From positions 310,001 to 374,000 of the forward strand of contig JALLLS010000005.1 in assembly GCA_025094145.1 (NCBI GenBank): DNA of 64,000 nucleotides, read 5' to 3'. Positions within the stretch are counted from its first letter, which is position 1, and every line of letters begins with the position of its first letter. The translations under genes were made by a program, and so were the position numbers. Shown in pieces: positions 49,505 through 61,179 of the stretch. The DNA is from Spinellus fusiger (Eukaryota > Mucoromycota > Mucoromycetes > Mucorales > Phycomycetaceae). Below the pieces are notes generated by a model. The model was not told the origin of the DNA, made no database searches, and saw only the letters and a program-made list of their open reading frames with translations.

Positions 49505-50975
49505 ATTTATCCATCATCAACAATCCCCATCCACTCATATAGTACACAGTACACAGTAGATACACCAACTACGGATCCTGTCCAACCACCAATCATCAAG
49601 CAACCTCCTGTACCAGCACCTGTCAGACCCTTTGTGTCTGAGGCCACCACTGCCACCACCATTCTTAAATCAGGCAGTAGAAAACCCAGACTACTTACCA
49701 AGCGCACTCATACAAATACCTACGAGTATCAAATCACTGAGGTAGAAAAGCCTGATACCTTCACCCAGCAGATGTTGGGTATTTCTGTCAGATATTCAGA
49801 GACAAATGGCAACAATCGGACTTCGCATCCAAGAATTGGAAGCACAAGTCAAGGTCAAAGATGACCTTATTACATCTCTCCAGGCTCAGATCAATGCCAA
49901 GAGTGCAGAAAATGCACCCAAATCATCTCCCGCCCCTACTTCCACACCCATCCCCACAGTGAAACCCACAGCTGCCATAGAAAAGGCTACTGCCACTTAT
50001 GCCAACATGGCTAAAAAGAACGCCTCTCCACCAAAGAAGACAGCAAAGGCCAGAGCAGTGCTTAGAGCACAAACAGTTCGGGCCTTACAAGAGCCTACTG
50101 GGCCCTCAGTATACGACTTTGTATACTTGCCCTGTCGCCGCTACCTCAAGTACGGCCAGATCCGCAAGATGTTGGGATCACTGAAGATCCAACAGTCACG
50201 GATCATAGACATCCACTTCCCAGCAAGGGGTACAATTGCACTGCTTGTACACGGTAGCTTCAAGCAAGAACTCGAGGAGAAACTCAAGAAATCAAAGATC
50301 AAGCCACAGGCAAGCTTTGATCCAGTAGCTGCAACGGTGATTGCAGACCCTAAGCTCCAGCAGGAGTCAGATAGCACCAAGTCTGTAATGGTCGAAGAAT
50401 TCTTTGAGCAAAGAGTGTCCAACACTTGTCTTCGTGCCTCCATTCATTTAGGGTACAGCATTGCTCGCCACTTTGGCTCAAGCATTGCCACACCCCGTCT
50501 ATCCACCATTGCCTTTGAGAAGCTCCTGGCAGACCTCAAGGCCAAGGCCACATTCATCAGCCCTCCCTCCACCCTTGAAAAAGAAGCCCTCCAGGCATTT
50601 GGGTCTGACTCAGCCATGGAAGGAGTCGAGGGAGACAATCAACACACCCAGCAAGGCTTATAAATAGACCAATCTTTGGTCTATTGAAAGCTTGTGGGAT
50701 TAGGATCAAACTAATGTCTATGTCTGCATTGTTATTTTCTCTCATTTCTCATATTTCTCTTCATTTTTTCCCTCATTTCGAGGTTTTATGTACTCTTATC
50801 TTTCTGTTTCTTTTTTCCTTGCATTTGTTTTTTTTCCACTTTTGTATTTGAAGTGTTTATATGTATATCTTAATTGTTCAAAAGTTCCCATAGAGTGGCT
50901 AATATACCCAATGCTCAAATAGCAACCAACACCCAAAAGTTTTAAAAAAAAACTTTGGACTATATCTAACTTTAT
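49505..50975 (+). mobile_element. LINE copy keeping ORF1 and 3' end only
   Basis: ORF1 (49806-50663) is followed within about 90 bp by the shared LINE 3' UTR (ccctcatttcgaggtttt ... ggctaatatacccaatg ... ccaacacccaaaag). No reverse transcriptase sequence lies between them, so ORF2 is deleted. Confidence 0.7.
49806..50663 (+). CDS. LINE ORF1-like protein
   Basis: 285 aa from ATG 49806. Starts with a coiled coil (RIQELEAQVKVKDDLITSLQ), then a Pro/Thr-rich linker, a basic stretch (MAKKNASPPKKTAKARAVL) and a compact domain (YDFVYLPCRRYLKYGQIRKML ... HFPARGTIALLVHG) consistent with an RNA-binding ORF1 protein. A frame open from 49634 (TKRTHTNTYEYQITEVEKPD) runs into it but is off by one, so an N-terminal part may have been separated by an indel at about 49800. 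No homology outside LINE-type ORF1 is recognised. Confidence 0.55.
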   Translation: MATIGLRIQELEAQVKVKDDLITSLQAQINAKSAENAPKSSPAPTSTPIPTVKPTAAIEKATATYANMAKKNASPPKKTAKARAVLRAQTVRALQEPTGPSVYDFVYLPCRRYLKYGQIRKMLGSLKIQQSRIIDIHFPARGTIALLVHGSFKQELEEKLKKSKIKPQASFDPVAATVIADPKLQQESDSTKSVMVEEFFEQRVSNTCLRASIHLGYSIARHFGSSIATPRLSTIAFEKLLADLKAKATFISPPSTLEKEALQAFGSDSAMEGVEGDNQHTQQGL

Positions 50976-51150
50976 AGCGTTTAATTGCAAAGTCAATAAT
51001 CATTGTTAAAATAGACAAATAAAGTTTGAAATAGATCATTTAGACATCGAAAAGGCCTTTTAAAACACATTATCCAATCATAAAAATATTGCGATTTTAT
51101 TCTCAGAATATTTCTTTATATATTCAAATAATTTCTTAGTGTGTACAAAC
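50965..51150 (+). repeat. Dispersed repeat R2, copy 2
   Basis: Direct counterpart of 19085-19280. It begins where the 3' end of the ORF1-only LINE stops. Confidence 0.6.
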
Positions 51151-51226
51151 GTTGATAAATATTCTAAGATTCTTTTCTATTCATAGTCATTATTCTATTC
51201 ACATTACACATGTTTTTTTGTGCATA

Positions 51227-51400
51227 CATTATTTTCGGAAAGAATTCGCACAACTTCAGAAGAAAATTGCACACTTTTTTTCATTTTCCGCACACTTTAT
51301 ATTTTACTTTTTGCATAATTTCACAAGTATTTTTTATTTTTTGCACAAAGTGTGCGAAGTTTATCAAAGAGGATTTTTACTTAAGCATGCTTGAAATCTT
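51227..51400 (+). mobile_element. End fragment of the DD34E TIR family
   Basis: Starts CATTATTTTCGGAAAGAATTCGCACAAC-like after TA and follows the left part of 44966-45710 for about 170 bp; the other end is missing. Confidence 0.6.
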
Positions 51401-51524
51401 AAAGAAGATTAATGTCGTATTTCTCTTCTTATATCGAACTCGATTACACCTTTTGTGAAATAACTAGACCTTCTAAACAAAGCTCATAGTTAAATCATAC
51501 AATCGATACTTTAATCTATACGTA

Positions 51525-53556
51525 CAGTTCAAAGTATTTTTTATTTTTGGGTGTTGGTTGCTATTCGCGCATTGGGCATGTTAGCCACCCTATGAGAACT
51601 TTTGAAAAAAAAGGGATATACATAGAAACACTCTAAATACAAAAGTGAAAAAAATAATGCAGAGAGAGGAAACACAAAACCTTAAATGAGGGAAAAATAA
51701 GGAAAAAACGAAAAAAAAATATTGTAAATGAGAATTATGAATAGACATTCAAAAGGCCATAAAGTCAGCTAGGAAACCAGGACACCAAAAAGATAACCGT
51801 CATCCTGTGGCGATTCGAAATACAACGAGGGATACTTAGAGCAACTCGGACAATCCCGAGAACACAAATACAGCAACTACACTATCAGCTTCTGGCTTTG
51901 CTAAACGGGTTAAGAATGGGTGGTAGAGGAGAGATCGAAGGAAAAGTGAGAATACAGCGTCTGTTACTAGAGGAGTCTTTGCACTCTATGACAGCATTAG
52001 TGTTCCTGCTCAACACACCCATCAGCAGCCTCAATGAGCAAGCTACCAGCTGATGGTTCTACCTTAAATTCTCGAGTAGATGTGGCTCAATCAATGGCTT
52101 GCAGCAGTATTAACAAACTGGGCCAGAGATCTCGCCATTTAACAAAAGACCTAACCGTACTCGGCAGAAGATTTAGACAATAGTCAATTAGATGAATGTC
52201 TTGTGGTGGTGCAGGAACTAGGAAGAACAAGAACATGGAGCGTTCATGATCAACAAATGTGCAAGTGAAGATGTGGTCCCAATTGGCAGATGGGTGACCA
52301 CATTGGCAAGGAACTGGAGCTGTTGGTGGTAACCAAGCAATCCTCCATTTTAGTAGACGATGTCTTTCTTTGCGCGTGCATGGTAGTAGAAGAATTGGAT
52401 CTCAAACAGGTCTATAGAGTCCACGGGCTACCGTCACCAGCGGATTCTTGCCACTCAATAGACTAGTAATTTCACTTTGAAGGCGTTCAAGATAAGCTAA
52501 TTTTAATGGATATTTAGAAGGGTTGTGAGTCCATTATATTCTTTAAGCATTTTGCCAAAGTACATTGCCACGTAGCTTAATCCATCTGGCTTTACTCTGG
52601 GGTGCTTCAAGCTGCGAGACAAGGCACCAGAGGAGGGTGTCTTCAGGAAGGGCGGCTAATTGGGCAACATGGATCGTTCCAAACCTAGCAGTAGCAGATT
52701 TGTAGCGGGCGGATGCCTAGTCTATTGACATTACAAATAGCCAACCTATACTCAAGAATAGGCCGAACAAAAACAGTATACGCTCTTAGGGCTGCTGTAA
52801 TCTCAAAGCCATACATGTTTACACCCATTCCTCTCAGCTTTTGCATTACTGCAATTGCCTTGAATTGTGAGTGTGAGAAAAGTGTGTCTTGGTTAATACC
52901 TTGATGTGAAAAGGGGATACCAAGGTACTTGAAAGTATCACAGGTTGGAAGCTTGTTGCCATAGAGGTAAAACGGCACATTAGCCGGGGCATTGAGTACT
53001 TCACATTTGGAGGGACTCCATTTGTAACCAAGGAGGGTCGAGTGAATTTTGGCAAGTGCCAGCATTTGATGTACATCTTCTGGGCAGCCCATAAGAGCCA
53101 CATCATCAGCATACAACAAACAATTTACAGGAGCCCAAGTAACAGTGATATGGGACGGACTGTAAGAGGAATATGACAACTCAGAAGAGTCATCCGAAAC
53201 TGTAGAAGTAGGAAAAGGATTGTGAAGGGAATTCTATAACTCGTCAAGCAATGCATGAACAGTTGCCTGTGAGGAAGCAAAAGAGAAAGGATTTTGAGCA
53301 CAGAGATTAATGGACCGTCCCATGGTAGGTGGGTGCATACCAACAAGTATTGGGGATACCAAAGCAAACCTCAAGAAACGTGGAAGAGTATCAATGAAAA
53401 TAGAATAAAGGAATGGAGAAAGAATACTACCCTGTAAGACTCCTCGTTTAGGTGCAATGTCCCGGGATGCTACATTTTTCAGAATCACATTCACCACAAT
53501 GTCAACAAACAAGTTCTGTAGTAGCAAGAGCAATGGCTGAGACAATGGAAAGATTA
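51525..53556 (-). mobile_element. LINE copy with partial reverse transcriptase
   Basis: The minus-strand 3' terminus is at 51525. Two frames carry RT signatures: KRGVLQGSILSPFLYSIFID (at about 53400-53450) and LLYADDVALMGCPEDVHQML (53120-53060, the catalytic YADD), followed by KCEVLNAPAN and FKYLGIPFSHQG. The frames are separated by a shift, and the 5' half is missing; Tc1 element C adjoins at 53557. No endonuclease domain is visible in the window. Confidence 0.8.
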
Positions 53557-54862
53557 CAGTGTCCGGTGGAAAACATGTCAATGTTTTCATTTTCTGATAA
53601 GATTCTTGTTTAGGGAAATACTTATTCTTTGTAATAAAAACACACATTAAACACATAGTAGAGACTTAAAAATTGGATGGAGTATAAAGAAGGTCAACAG
53701 GATAATAAATACAAGTTCATTGGGCAAAAACCCTTAATATTTGGTATTTCTACCTTTGGCCTCAATGACAGCCTTGCATCTCCACCCTATGCTGGCATTG
53801 AGGTTATTAGTGACCTCCTTGAAGATCTTGTCCCATTCTTGGACCAGAAGAGCCTTTTAATCCTGGAGGGTGTTTGCTGGGGTCATCCTCTTACAAACTT
53901 CTCTGTCTATCTCCTCCCAAGGATGCTCAATTGGGTTCAGGTCAGGACTTTGAGAGAGCCACCACTCCATTGTGGCAATCCTCCTCTCATCCTTTTATTT
54001 CCTAGTCTTCTTACTAGTATGGCAGCTGGCATTGTCTTCTTGAAGAACGTAGCCTACCACTGGATTCAGTGCCGAAAGACGAACCAGCTCAGGACAATAG
54101 GCCTTATCTAAAATACTGGTGTATTTGGCACTATTGATGGAACCCTCCACCATCATACCACTACCACCAAAATTCATTGTTGGCTTCACATTCTTTGGTA
54201 GAAGACCCTCCTTCTTCCTGGGTACTACTCTGTTGCAGTGGTTGTTGCTCATCAACTGGAACTTGGACTCATCGGACCAGACAACTGTCTTCCAGTCTTC
54301 ATCTGTCCAATGAATGTAGGTCCTAGTCCAAGTAACCCTCAACTTCTTGTGCTTGTTGGTGAGTGCTGGCTTTCTTACCACCCTGTAAGAAGACAGGCCA
54401 ATCTTCTTCTTCATCATCTTCTTAAATGTGGTCATGGACACTTGGGTGGCAATTTCCTGATGAAGCTCCTACATGCTCTGGAAGGAGTCCCTTGATACCT
54501 CGCGAGAGACCTCTCTCTGTCAGAATAGGCTTGCTTCCAGAGCTCTTCTTTGCTTTGAACCAGCCAGTTTCCCTGTATCTTTTCATGATGAGGCTGACAG
54601 TGGGCTTACTAATGCCAAACGTGGCTGCAATGTCCGTTTGTCTGGTGTCATTGACTATTGCTTCGTGTACAATGAGTTTACGAGTAAAGTCGTCGATATT
54701 TTTTTTCTTGCTTCCAATAGGCTTGTTGGTTTGTTCATTGTTGTTGGATATAATAGATATTATAGTGGAAAAAGAAGAAATAAGGAATAAGTAAAAAACC
54801 ATTTTTTTGACCAAAATAGAGGTAGGAAAATGATACCTTTATTATTCTTTTGCCTGACACTG
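53557..54862 (-). mobile_element. Tc1-like element C, complete ends, broken transposase
   Basis: 1306 bp, TIRs CAGTGTC / GACACTG with TA on both sides (53555-53556, 54863-54864). Transposase pieces: SDETKPIGSKKK-like start, helix-turn-helix TDIAATFGISKPTVSLIMKRY (about 54650), core WTDEDWKTVVWSDESKF, QEDNASCHTSKK. At least one frameshift (about 54530) and a TAG (about 54480) interrupt it. Its 3' sequence resembles the CAGTGGC subfamily. Confidence 0.8.
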
Positions 54863-54865
54863 TAT

Positions 54866-55049
54866 AGGTAGTTGTGAGTCCCTTATTTGAGGTTTTGTGT
54901 TTCTCTGTCCTTCTGTTTCTGATTCATTTGCATTTCTTTTTTTCACAAGTGTTTCTATATTTATTCTTATTTATTTTTTCAAAAGCTCTCATAGGGTGGC
55001 TAATATGCCCAATGCGCAAATAGCAACCAAATACCTAATATATATAAAA
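54866..55049 (+). mobile_element. LINE 3' end interrupted by the DD34E transposon
   Basis: Contains the LINE 3' UTR (ttatttgaggttttgtg ... ggctaatatgcccaatgcg). Its last bases reappear after the transposon at 56629 as tactttaaactg. Confidence 0.75.
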
Positions 55050-56628
55050 CATTATTTTCACTTATTATTGTCGCACTTTTGGAGAAAAATATGTCACATT
55101 AATAAATTAAAACTTGACACAGTAAAAGATTTAAAACTGGCGTATTCTAAGTACTTGAGGCTTTCTTATATTTTACTTTTCTTAATAATAATAAAATGAA
55201 TAACATTGTGCACGAAGACGGCCAATTAAATCTCTATAATGATGAGGAAATAGCCGTTACAGTAGTGGAGATGGAGGTAGACGAGGAGATGTACCCCATT
55301 GAGACGGTTACAAATTTCGGGATGTACCTTGACCTCAAACCACCTGAGAAGCCAGAAAGAAGAACTGTACAACAATCCGTAGACAGAGATGTCAATACGG
55401 AAGAGGATAACAGAGCTCCTGGTATCCACAGGCATTACAAAGATTCCAAAAAAAGAGCAGTTGTTTGTATTGGTTTATGAAAGGGGTATGAGCGTCAGAG
55501 CTGCTGTGCTGAAACTTCAAATCCACCCACGCACTGCTCAGCGATGGTACTCAAACGATCAGCAGAATCCTCAGACATTCATTGCCAGAAAAGAAAGTAG
55601 CGGGAGGCCAGTTGGTAGACCAGCACTACTTGACGATAGCCATAAAAGATTTTTGGTCGATTTATTGGACGATCAGCCCTCTTTAGTCCTGGATCAAATG
55701 ATGGAGAGCTTGACAAAGTCTTTTATTAATTTAGAGATATCAAAAACAGCTCTCTACAATTTTGTCACCAAGGATTGTAAGATCAGTCTAAATAGAGCCT
55801 ATTTTCATTCAGTTGACCGCAATAGTCCTGAATATATCAAGAATCGAAAGGAGTGGGTACAGAAATGGATGGAGACAGACATGGACTACATGAGCAACTG
55901 TGTCTTTATAGATGAAGCGGCATTCCACATCAACATGAAGCGTATTTTTGCTTGGTCAAAAGTAGGTACTTGTGCAGTAGTAAAAGTACCAAGAATGAGG
56001 GCTAAAACAACAACTATTATGGGAGCAACATCTGCTCAAGGCCTTGTCAACATAAAAGTAAGACGGCCTCGAATGTTGCCTGATTCAAAGAAGAGAAAAA
56101 CTACTGGATCTAGTGGGCCTTCCCAGAAACAAAGCAAAGGCACTGTTAGTAGCCACTATATCAATTTCTTGAGCGATACAATGGATGTCATGGACAATTT
56201 TCCAGATGTTTTCAAGGATAATTACTTGATTATGGACAACGCCCCCATCCACATGAATGAAGACATTAAAAGCTTCATTGAAGGCCGTGGGTACAAGTGT
56301 GTTTATCTTCCCCCTTACTCACCAGAGTTGAATCCCATTGAGCAATTCTGGTCTGTTTGCAAAAGCAAGTTAAAAAGAGAAAGACTCTTGGAAGAAGAAA
56401 CTCTGTCATCTAGAATCGCCGATGCATCTAACCAAGTTCTTCTCGGTGACCTCAGAGGGTTTTGCAAATACTCTGTCGATAGATTTGAGGATTGCTTACA
56501 AGAGAAGCCCTCTTTAACAATAAAGCATTTATGTCCCATTTGTCCCATCCAACTTATACGCCATCTTTTAATTTATTAATGCGACTTTTTTTTTTCCAAA
56601 TGTGCGATAATAATAAGTGAAAATAGTG
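55050..56628 (+). mobile_element. DD34E TIR transposon (IS630/Tc1 superfamily), 1579 bp
   Basis: About 50-bp imperfect TIRs (CATTATTTTCACTTATTATT at left; inverted CACTATTTTCACTTATTATT at right) flank one transposase gene. TA follows the right end; the left TA appears mutated. It sits inside a LINE 3' end. Related short elements are at 44966-45710, 51227-51400 and 58599-58694. Confidence 0.85.
55196..56579 (+). CDS. DD34E transposase with one frameshift
   Basis: N-terminal frame from ATG 55196 (MNNIVHEDGQLNLYNDEE, acidic) reaches HRHYKDSKK, then the frame shifts at an A7 run (55448-55454) into the main frame (EQLFVLVYERGMS ... QIHPRTAQRWY), giving about 460 aa overall. The catalytic triad is FIDEAAF, IMDNAPIH and NPIEQFW, with 34 residues between the second Asp and the Glu. 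A GRPVGRP motif resembles an AT-hook. Apart from the A7 indel the gene is uninterrupted, the best-preserved transposase here. Confidence 0.8.
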
Positions 56629-56874
56629 TACTTTAAACTGTTAGCTGAACATAAATAAAAATATCAATAAAACCACCTCAATCTGAGTGTATAATAATTA
56701 ATGCATAAGTAAAAGGTGATAAACTTACACAGAAGTAGAAGTTTATAAGAACTTGCTTATAAAAGATAGGTATAAACGTGATGCTTAAAATACTAAGTTA
56801 AATACAATACATTCACCTAAAGGCTCTCATTTAGATAGAATTGTGTGATATGTTTATAGGTGTGTTTATTTATT

Positions 56875-58123
56875 TTAGATTTTATGGGATCCAAGGTCAA
56901 CGGCTTCCAACCATTGAGAAAGAATGGCATTACATTCTTCAGGTTTCTCCCAGAGAATCCAGTGACCTGAGTTTTCAACAACATGTCTTTCCAGGTTAGG
57001 AACATAGCTCTTCATCTTTTCAGACATGGAAGGAGGCAATGCAGAGTCTTTATCAGCAGCAACCATCAAGGCAGGTTTCTGAATGATAGGGCTAAGATCC
57101 TTTGAACAATCCCAGTTATTCTCAGTCTGCTTATACCAGTTCAAACTTCCAAAGAATCCTCTCTTGTTGTACACTTCTACGTAATAGTCCAAAATCTTTG
57201 TTGTTTGGAGAATTAGACCTTAAAGTACGTTGGGGTTTTCTTGTATATCGATCTATTTACCTGTTGGGGAAGAGCATCACTCTTTTCAATAGCTGGACGA
57301 CCTTTAATAAATGTATGTGTTACAGGGTCAAGTAAAGGTCTGGTCATTTCACCAATTGGTTTGAAAATTGAGGAAAAGAATTCTCTTGTCTATAACATAG
57401 TGAATATCTACACATCCTTCATTCGTGTGTACTTACATGAGTGTTAAGCTCCTCTTCAGCTTCAGGCTGAACTAAATACAGCTGATAACGAAGATCTGGG
57501 AGATATGTAGTGACCTGCTCCAAAGTCAAACGTACGGGGGTAGCGGGAGTGTGGGGCGTACAGAAACTTGCAACAGCCTTGGTACGATTAGGGTAGAACT
57601 GAGTGAATTTCCAGGCAATGAATCCTCCCCAGTCGTGGCCAACTACAGTGATGGTAGGCAACTCCAGATGGTCTAAAAGACCAGCCAAGTCATCACAGAC
57701 TGACTTTGAGGTGTATTGATTGCTATCCTCAGGTGCATCCTAATACGGTTGAGTGAATAAGACATTATTTCCATAAAATAAATCTTACAGTTTCACCAAA
57801 ACCACGAAGACTGGGAACAATGACACGGTAGCCGAGATTAACAAGGAATGGGATCTGCTCTCTCCATCCTACCATGAAACATTAATATGACTCTCCTCTA
57901 AACAAAGCTAAAGCTAGTGTGGTATTTACCAATCCAGCTGCACAATGGGTAAGTGATGTGTTGTGTTGTGTAGTACATTTATTATAACTTACAGATCAGG
58001 CCAGCCATGGACAAGCAGTAAGGGTCGCTTAGAAGAAGAGTTTTCATCAACGTAGTGCAAGCGAATGCCATTGACATTGCAGTACTGATGGTTGTAGCTT
58101 TTAGGGTTATATTTTTCAAGCAT
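56875..58123 (-). CDS. Epoxide hydrolase-like alpha/beta hydrolase
   Basis: Six exons (58123-57993, 57937-57930, 57868-57789, 57739-57437, 57389-57261, 57195-56875) give 323 aa; exon 2 is only 8 nt. It resembles the C-terminal domain of soluble epoxide hydrolase. Visible: oxyanion motif HGWPD (39-43), nucleophile Asp109 in VGHDWGG, ring-opening Tyr238 in LNWYKQTENNW, Asp265 or Asp267 in AADKD, and His295 in SGHWILWEKPEE. Hydrolysis of epoxides to diols is expected; the substrate is unknown. It follows the TE island, with no obvious partner gene. Confidence 0.9.
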
Positions 58124-58598
58124 GTTGGGAACAAGTATTGATTTACAAATGAGTGAAATGTAAATATGTTTAAATAGTTGATAATTTGAGGAATGATGTC
58201 AGAGAGAGAAAAAGAACAAAGCCTACCAAGTATGGAATTACATAATAGTTTAATTTACTAATGTAATTAAGCTCGTGTCGACCTACTCAATAAAGAATAC
58301 GATAAAAGTAATCAAACCTATAGTATATCTTTACATGGTTGTGATCTGTCAAGTATCTTAATTATACTTATGTATTACCAATAGCAAAGTTTGGTTTTTC
58401 GGGCCGATGTTATAGTATGAGTTATGTTGGTAAAGTAGGGCCATTTATTTTAGTTTTTTAAATCTTTTTCTGTTAGTCATTGTCTTTACTTTCATTTTCC
58501 GTAATCTTATTTGGATGGATGTTCTATTGAACAATACTATTTATACTCAGGCATCTATCTTAATGAGAATGTTTGTAGTTAGTTCACTGGGACATATA

Positions 58599-58694
58599 CC
58601 ATTTCCGAAAAGTAGTCACATTCACTTGTCACATCTGCGTATATATTGTATTATAAATATTTATGAAACGCGACATTAATTTTTGGAAGTAGTG
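58599..58694. mobile_element. 96-bp MITE of the DD34E TIR family
   Basis: Begins CCATTTCCGAAAAGTAGTCAC and ends with the inverted CACTACTTCCAAAAATTAATGTCGC; TA on both sides (58597-58598, 58695-58696). Ends resemble those of 55050-56628 and 44966-45710. No coding capacity. Confidence 0.6.
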
Positions 58695-58775
58695 TACTTT
58701 GATATCTTTTTGATTTTCAAGCGGCATTAATACTCTCAGCCTAGGATATGTCGATCTACTTTCTTTGATATAAAT

Positions 58776-58968
58776 AAATGAATGAATAAATGAATAAGTA
58801 AATAAGTAAATAAGTAAATAAGTAAATAAGTAAATAAGTAAATAAGTAAATAAGTAAATAAGTAAATAAGTAAATAAGTAAATAAGTAAATAAGTAAATA
58901 AAAAAATAAGTAAATAAAAAAATAAGTAAATAAAAAAATAAGTAAATAAAAAATAAAAAAATAAAAAT
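58776..58968. repeat. 8-bp tandem array (AAGTAAAT)n
   Basis: About 20 units of aagtaaat; the left edge degenerates to aatgaata and the right edge to aaaaaaat/aagtaaat alternation. Confidence 0.95.
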
Positions 58969-61179
58969 AGAAAACAGTATTCAGGAGTGTTGCTGCATTG
59001 TACTGACTTTAAGCTGGGGTTATCTTGGAATGTTGTGTATGTCAGTTGAAATTAGACATTAGAGCTACCGTAGGGTTGCCCAAGAGAAAGAAATAAAGGT
59101 GGTTATGCATATGAACACTCTAATAATAGACAAAGAGAAAATGAAGCATGTCAGAAGAGTATACACCAAGTCTACAAATTAGTGGCACACTTTCAGAATA
59201 AAATATGTCCCATCATCCAAATAAAGACTGTACTGTAAATATAATAAATATAAATAGACCAAGCAGCCCAAAACCCTTGATAAAGATGAAAATATGTGCC
59301 TCTATTCTAAAAGGGCTTCATAAATTTGTAAACTAAGCATACATGTCAAACATAATAATTAATTTTACACCAACATCCTATTTGAAATATTTCTTATTTA
59401 GCAGACAATAAGATAGATCAAGTATAAAAGTTCTTTTTTATTCTTTGATCAAGTATAAAAGGTAAAATATAAAAATATAAAAATATAAAAGTGCCATCAT
59501 AATATAGAGCTCGTTAAGAAGGATTCTACTGTTTATTTTTTTAAGCTGCTAAAGATTATTCTTTTTTATTCTTTTTTATTGCTGGCATTCTGTTTGATGA
59601 ATATTTCATATATCTTTTCAAAGGTAGAGTAAAGTATACAACTATCCCTTGCTATTCGATGACATCTCTTTCTCAGTTTAGGAATAACTGAGCCATAATC
59701 TCCAAAAATGTTATACCCCCATCGCTTGTCCGTACTAATATCAATCAAGTACTATAGAGTATTCTTTTATTTATAGATTTATTTAATTCAATGGGCATTC
59801 ACAATACTAGGAATCTTACCTGGAAACTCTAGGGATAGATTCTGCATTATTACTTTATCATCTCGCTCTACTTTTTTATTATTATTAAACAAAATAAATA
59901 TTTATAATCTTCACCGCTAATAGAAGAAAAAGATAAACATGAAGTTAGATGACTTTAAACAGAGAGAGCTATTGATATTCTATTATTTCTGTGTAGAAGC
60001 AAGACTCTAGTCTTATTCACACGCGAGGCATATCAGAAAGAGGAATGCATGTTTAATATCTTCATCCAATCAAAGTATATGGAGTATTAGAATGCCGAGA
60101 ATCTGTGCACGAAACTTTATGGCTGGATTTATACAAACCCGTTACTGTCAAATTATGCATGTGGAAAACCCCAATCATACAATATTTAATATATTCCTAT
60201 GTCGCCTTCCTACAAAAAAAAAGATAATATATTAAAATAAAAAAACACAAGGGTAAGATTCCGTACAATCAATTCATGTATATTATTGCTATGCTATAGA
60301 TTACTACTATAATGACCTCTCTTCAAGCATAACTTGTCATTCTTAACTCTCAGCCTTAAGGAATGAGATCATAGATAAGGACTAGAAACTCTACCATGGT
60401 GACTTTGTATACTAAGGACACTGATGCATTCTAGAAGCACTATTAATATCTCCAACAACCTTGCAAAACAGATCTATACTAGTTCAACAACAAAAAATGT
60501 GTCAACTCAATCAATGAAACAAAGACGAAAGCTGCACTACTACTACTACTATTTGAAATTTCTGGATTAAAATGAGAGTAACTAAATGAGCTCCTAACTC
60601 CTCAAAGGGTTCTACCTTCATTTTTTCTGTTTTTTTTGTATAGCTTTGAGCTCATATTTATCAAAGGTGAGAACTCTTAATAAACAATAGAATGGACTAA
60701 TACATTGATTCTCTAATAAATAAATAAAAGATTACATAATGTATTGAGCCTCTATTGAGTGAAAAAATCAAAGCACAAATAGTTGTGGTAGATCAGAAAA
60801 ATAAACAGAACTATTGATCTGTCAGAGATATGAAATAGGATAATAAAGATGTCTAGAATAAGCCTTTCAATAATGATTGAGCTGATTGTCAGACCATAAG
60901 ATATTTGTAGGCCTACATACCTAAAGTTTTTTTTTTAAATGTGTAGATGCATTTATCTATCAAGACCTAACTTGAGCCTATCTCAATGTCAATAAAAATA
61001 GGCATTCTATCTATGAATCAATCAATATTTATAAACATAATGAAAGGTTGTTTTACATCTAAAGTGAGTAGTAAAAAGTAATATAACCTTTTACTATTCA
61101 ATTTACTTTGTAGAGTACATCGATAACTGTACAGGAGAATTACTTATTTTTATAGGTCGACTACTGACAGCTAAGGGAG

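Noticed and set aside
55389..55470. Start of the transposase at ATG 55389
   Set aside because: The first 20 residues are the out-of-frame translation of the better N-terminal frame from 55196; an A7 indel explains the overlap.
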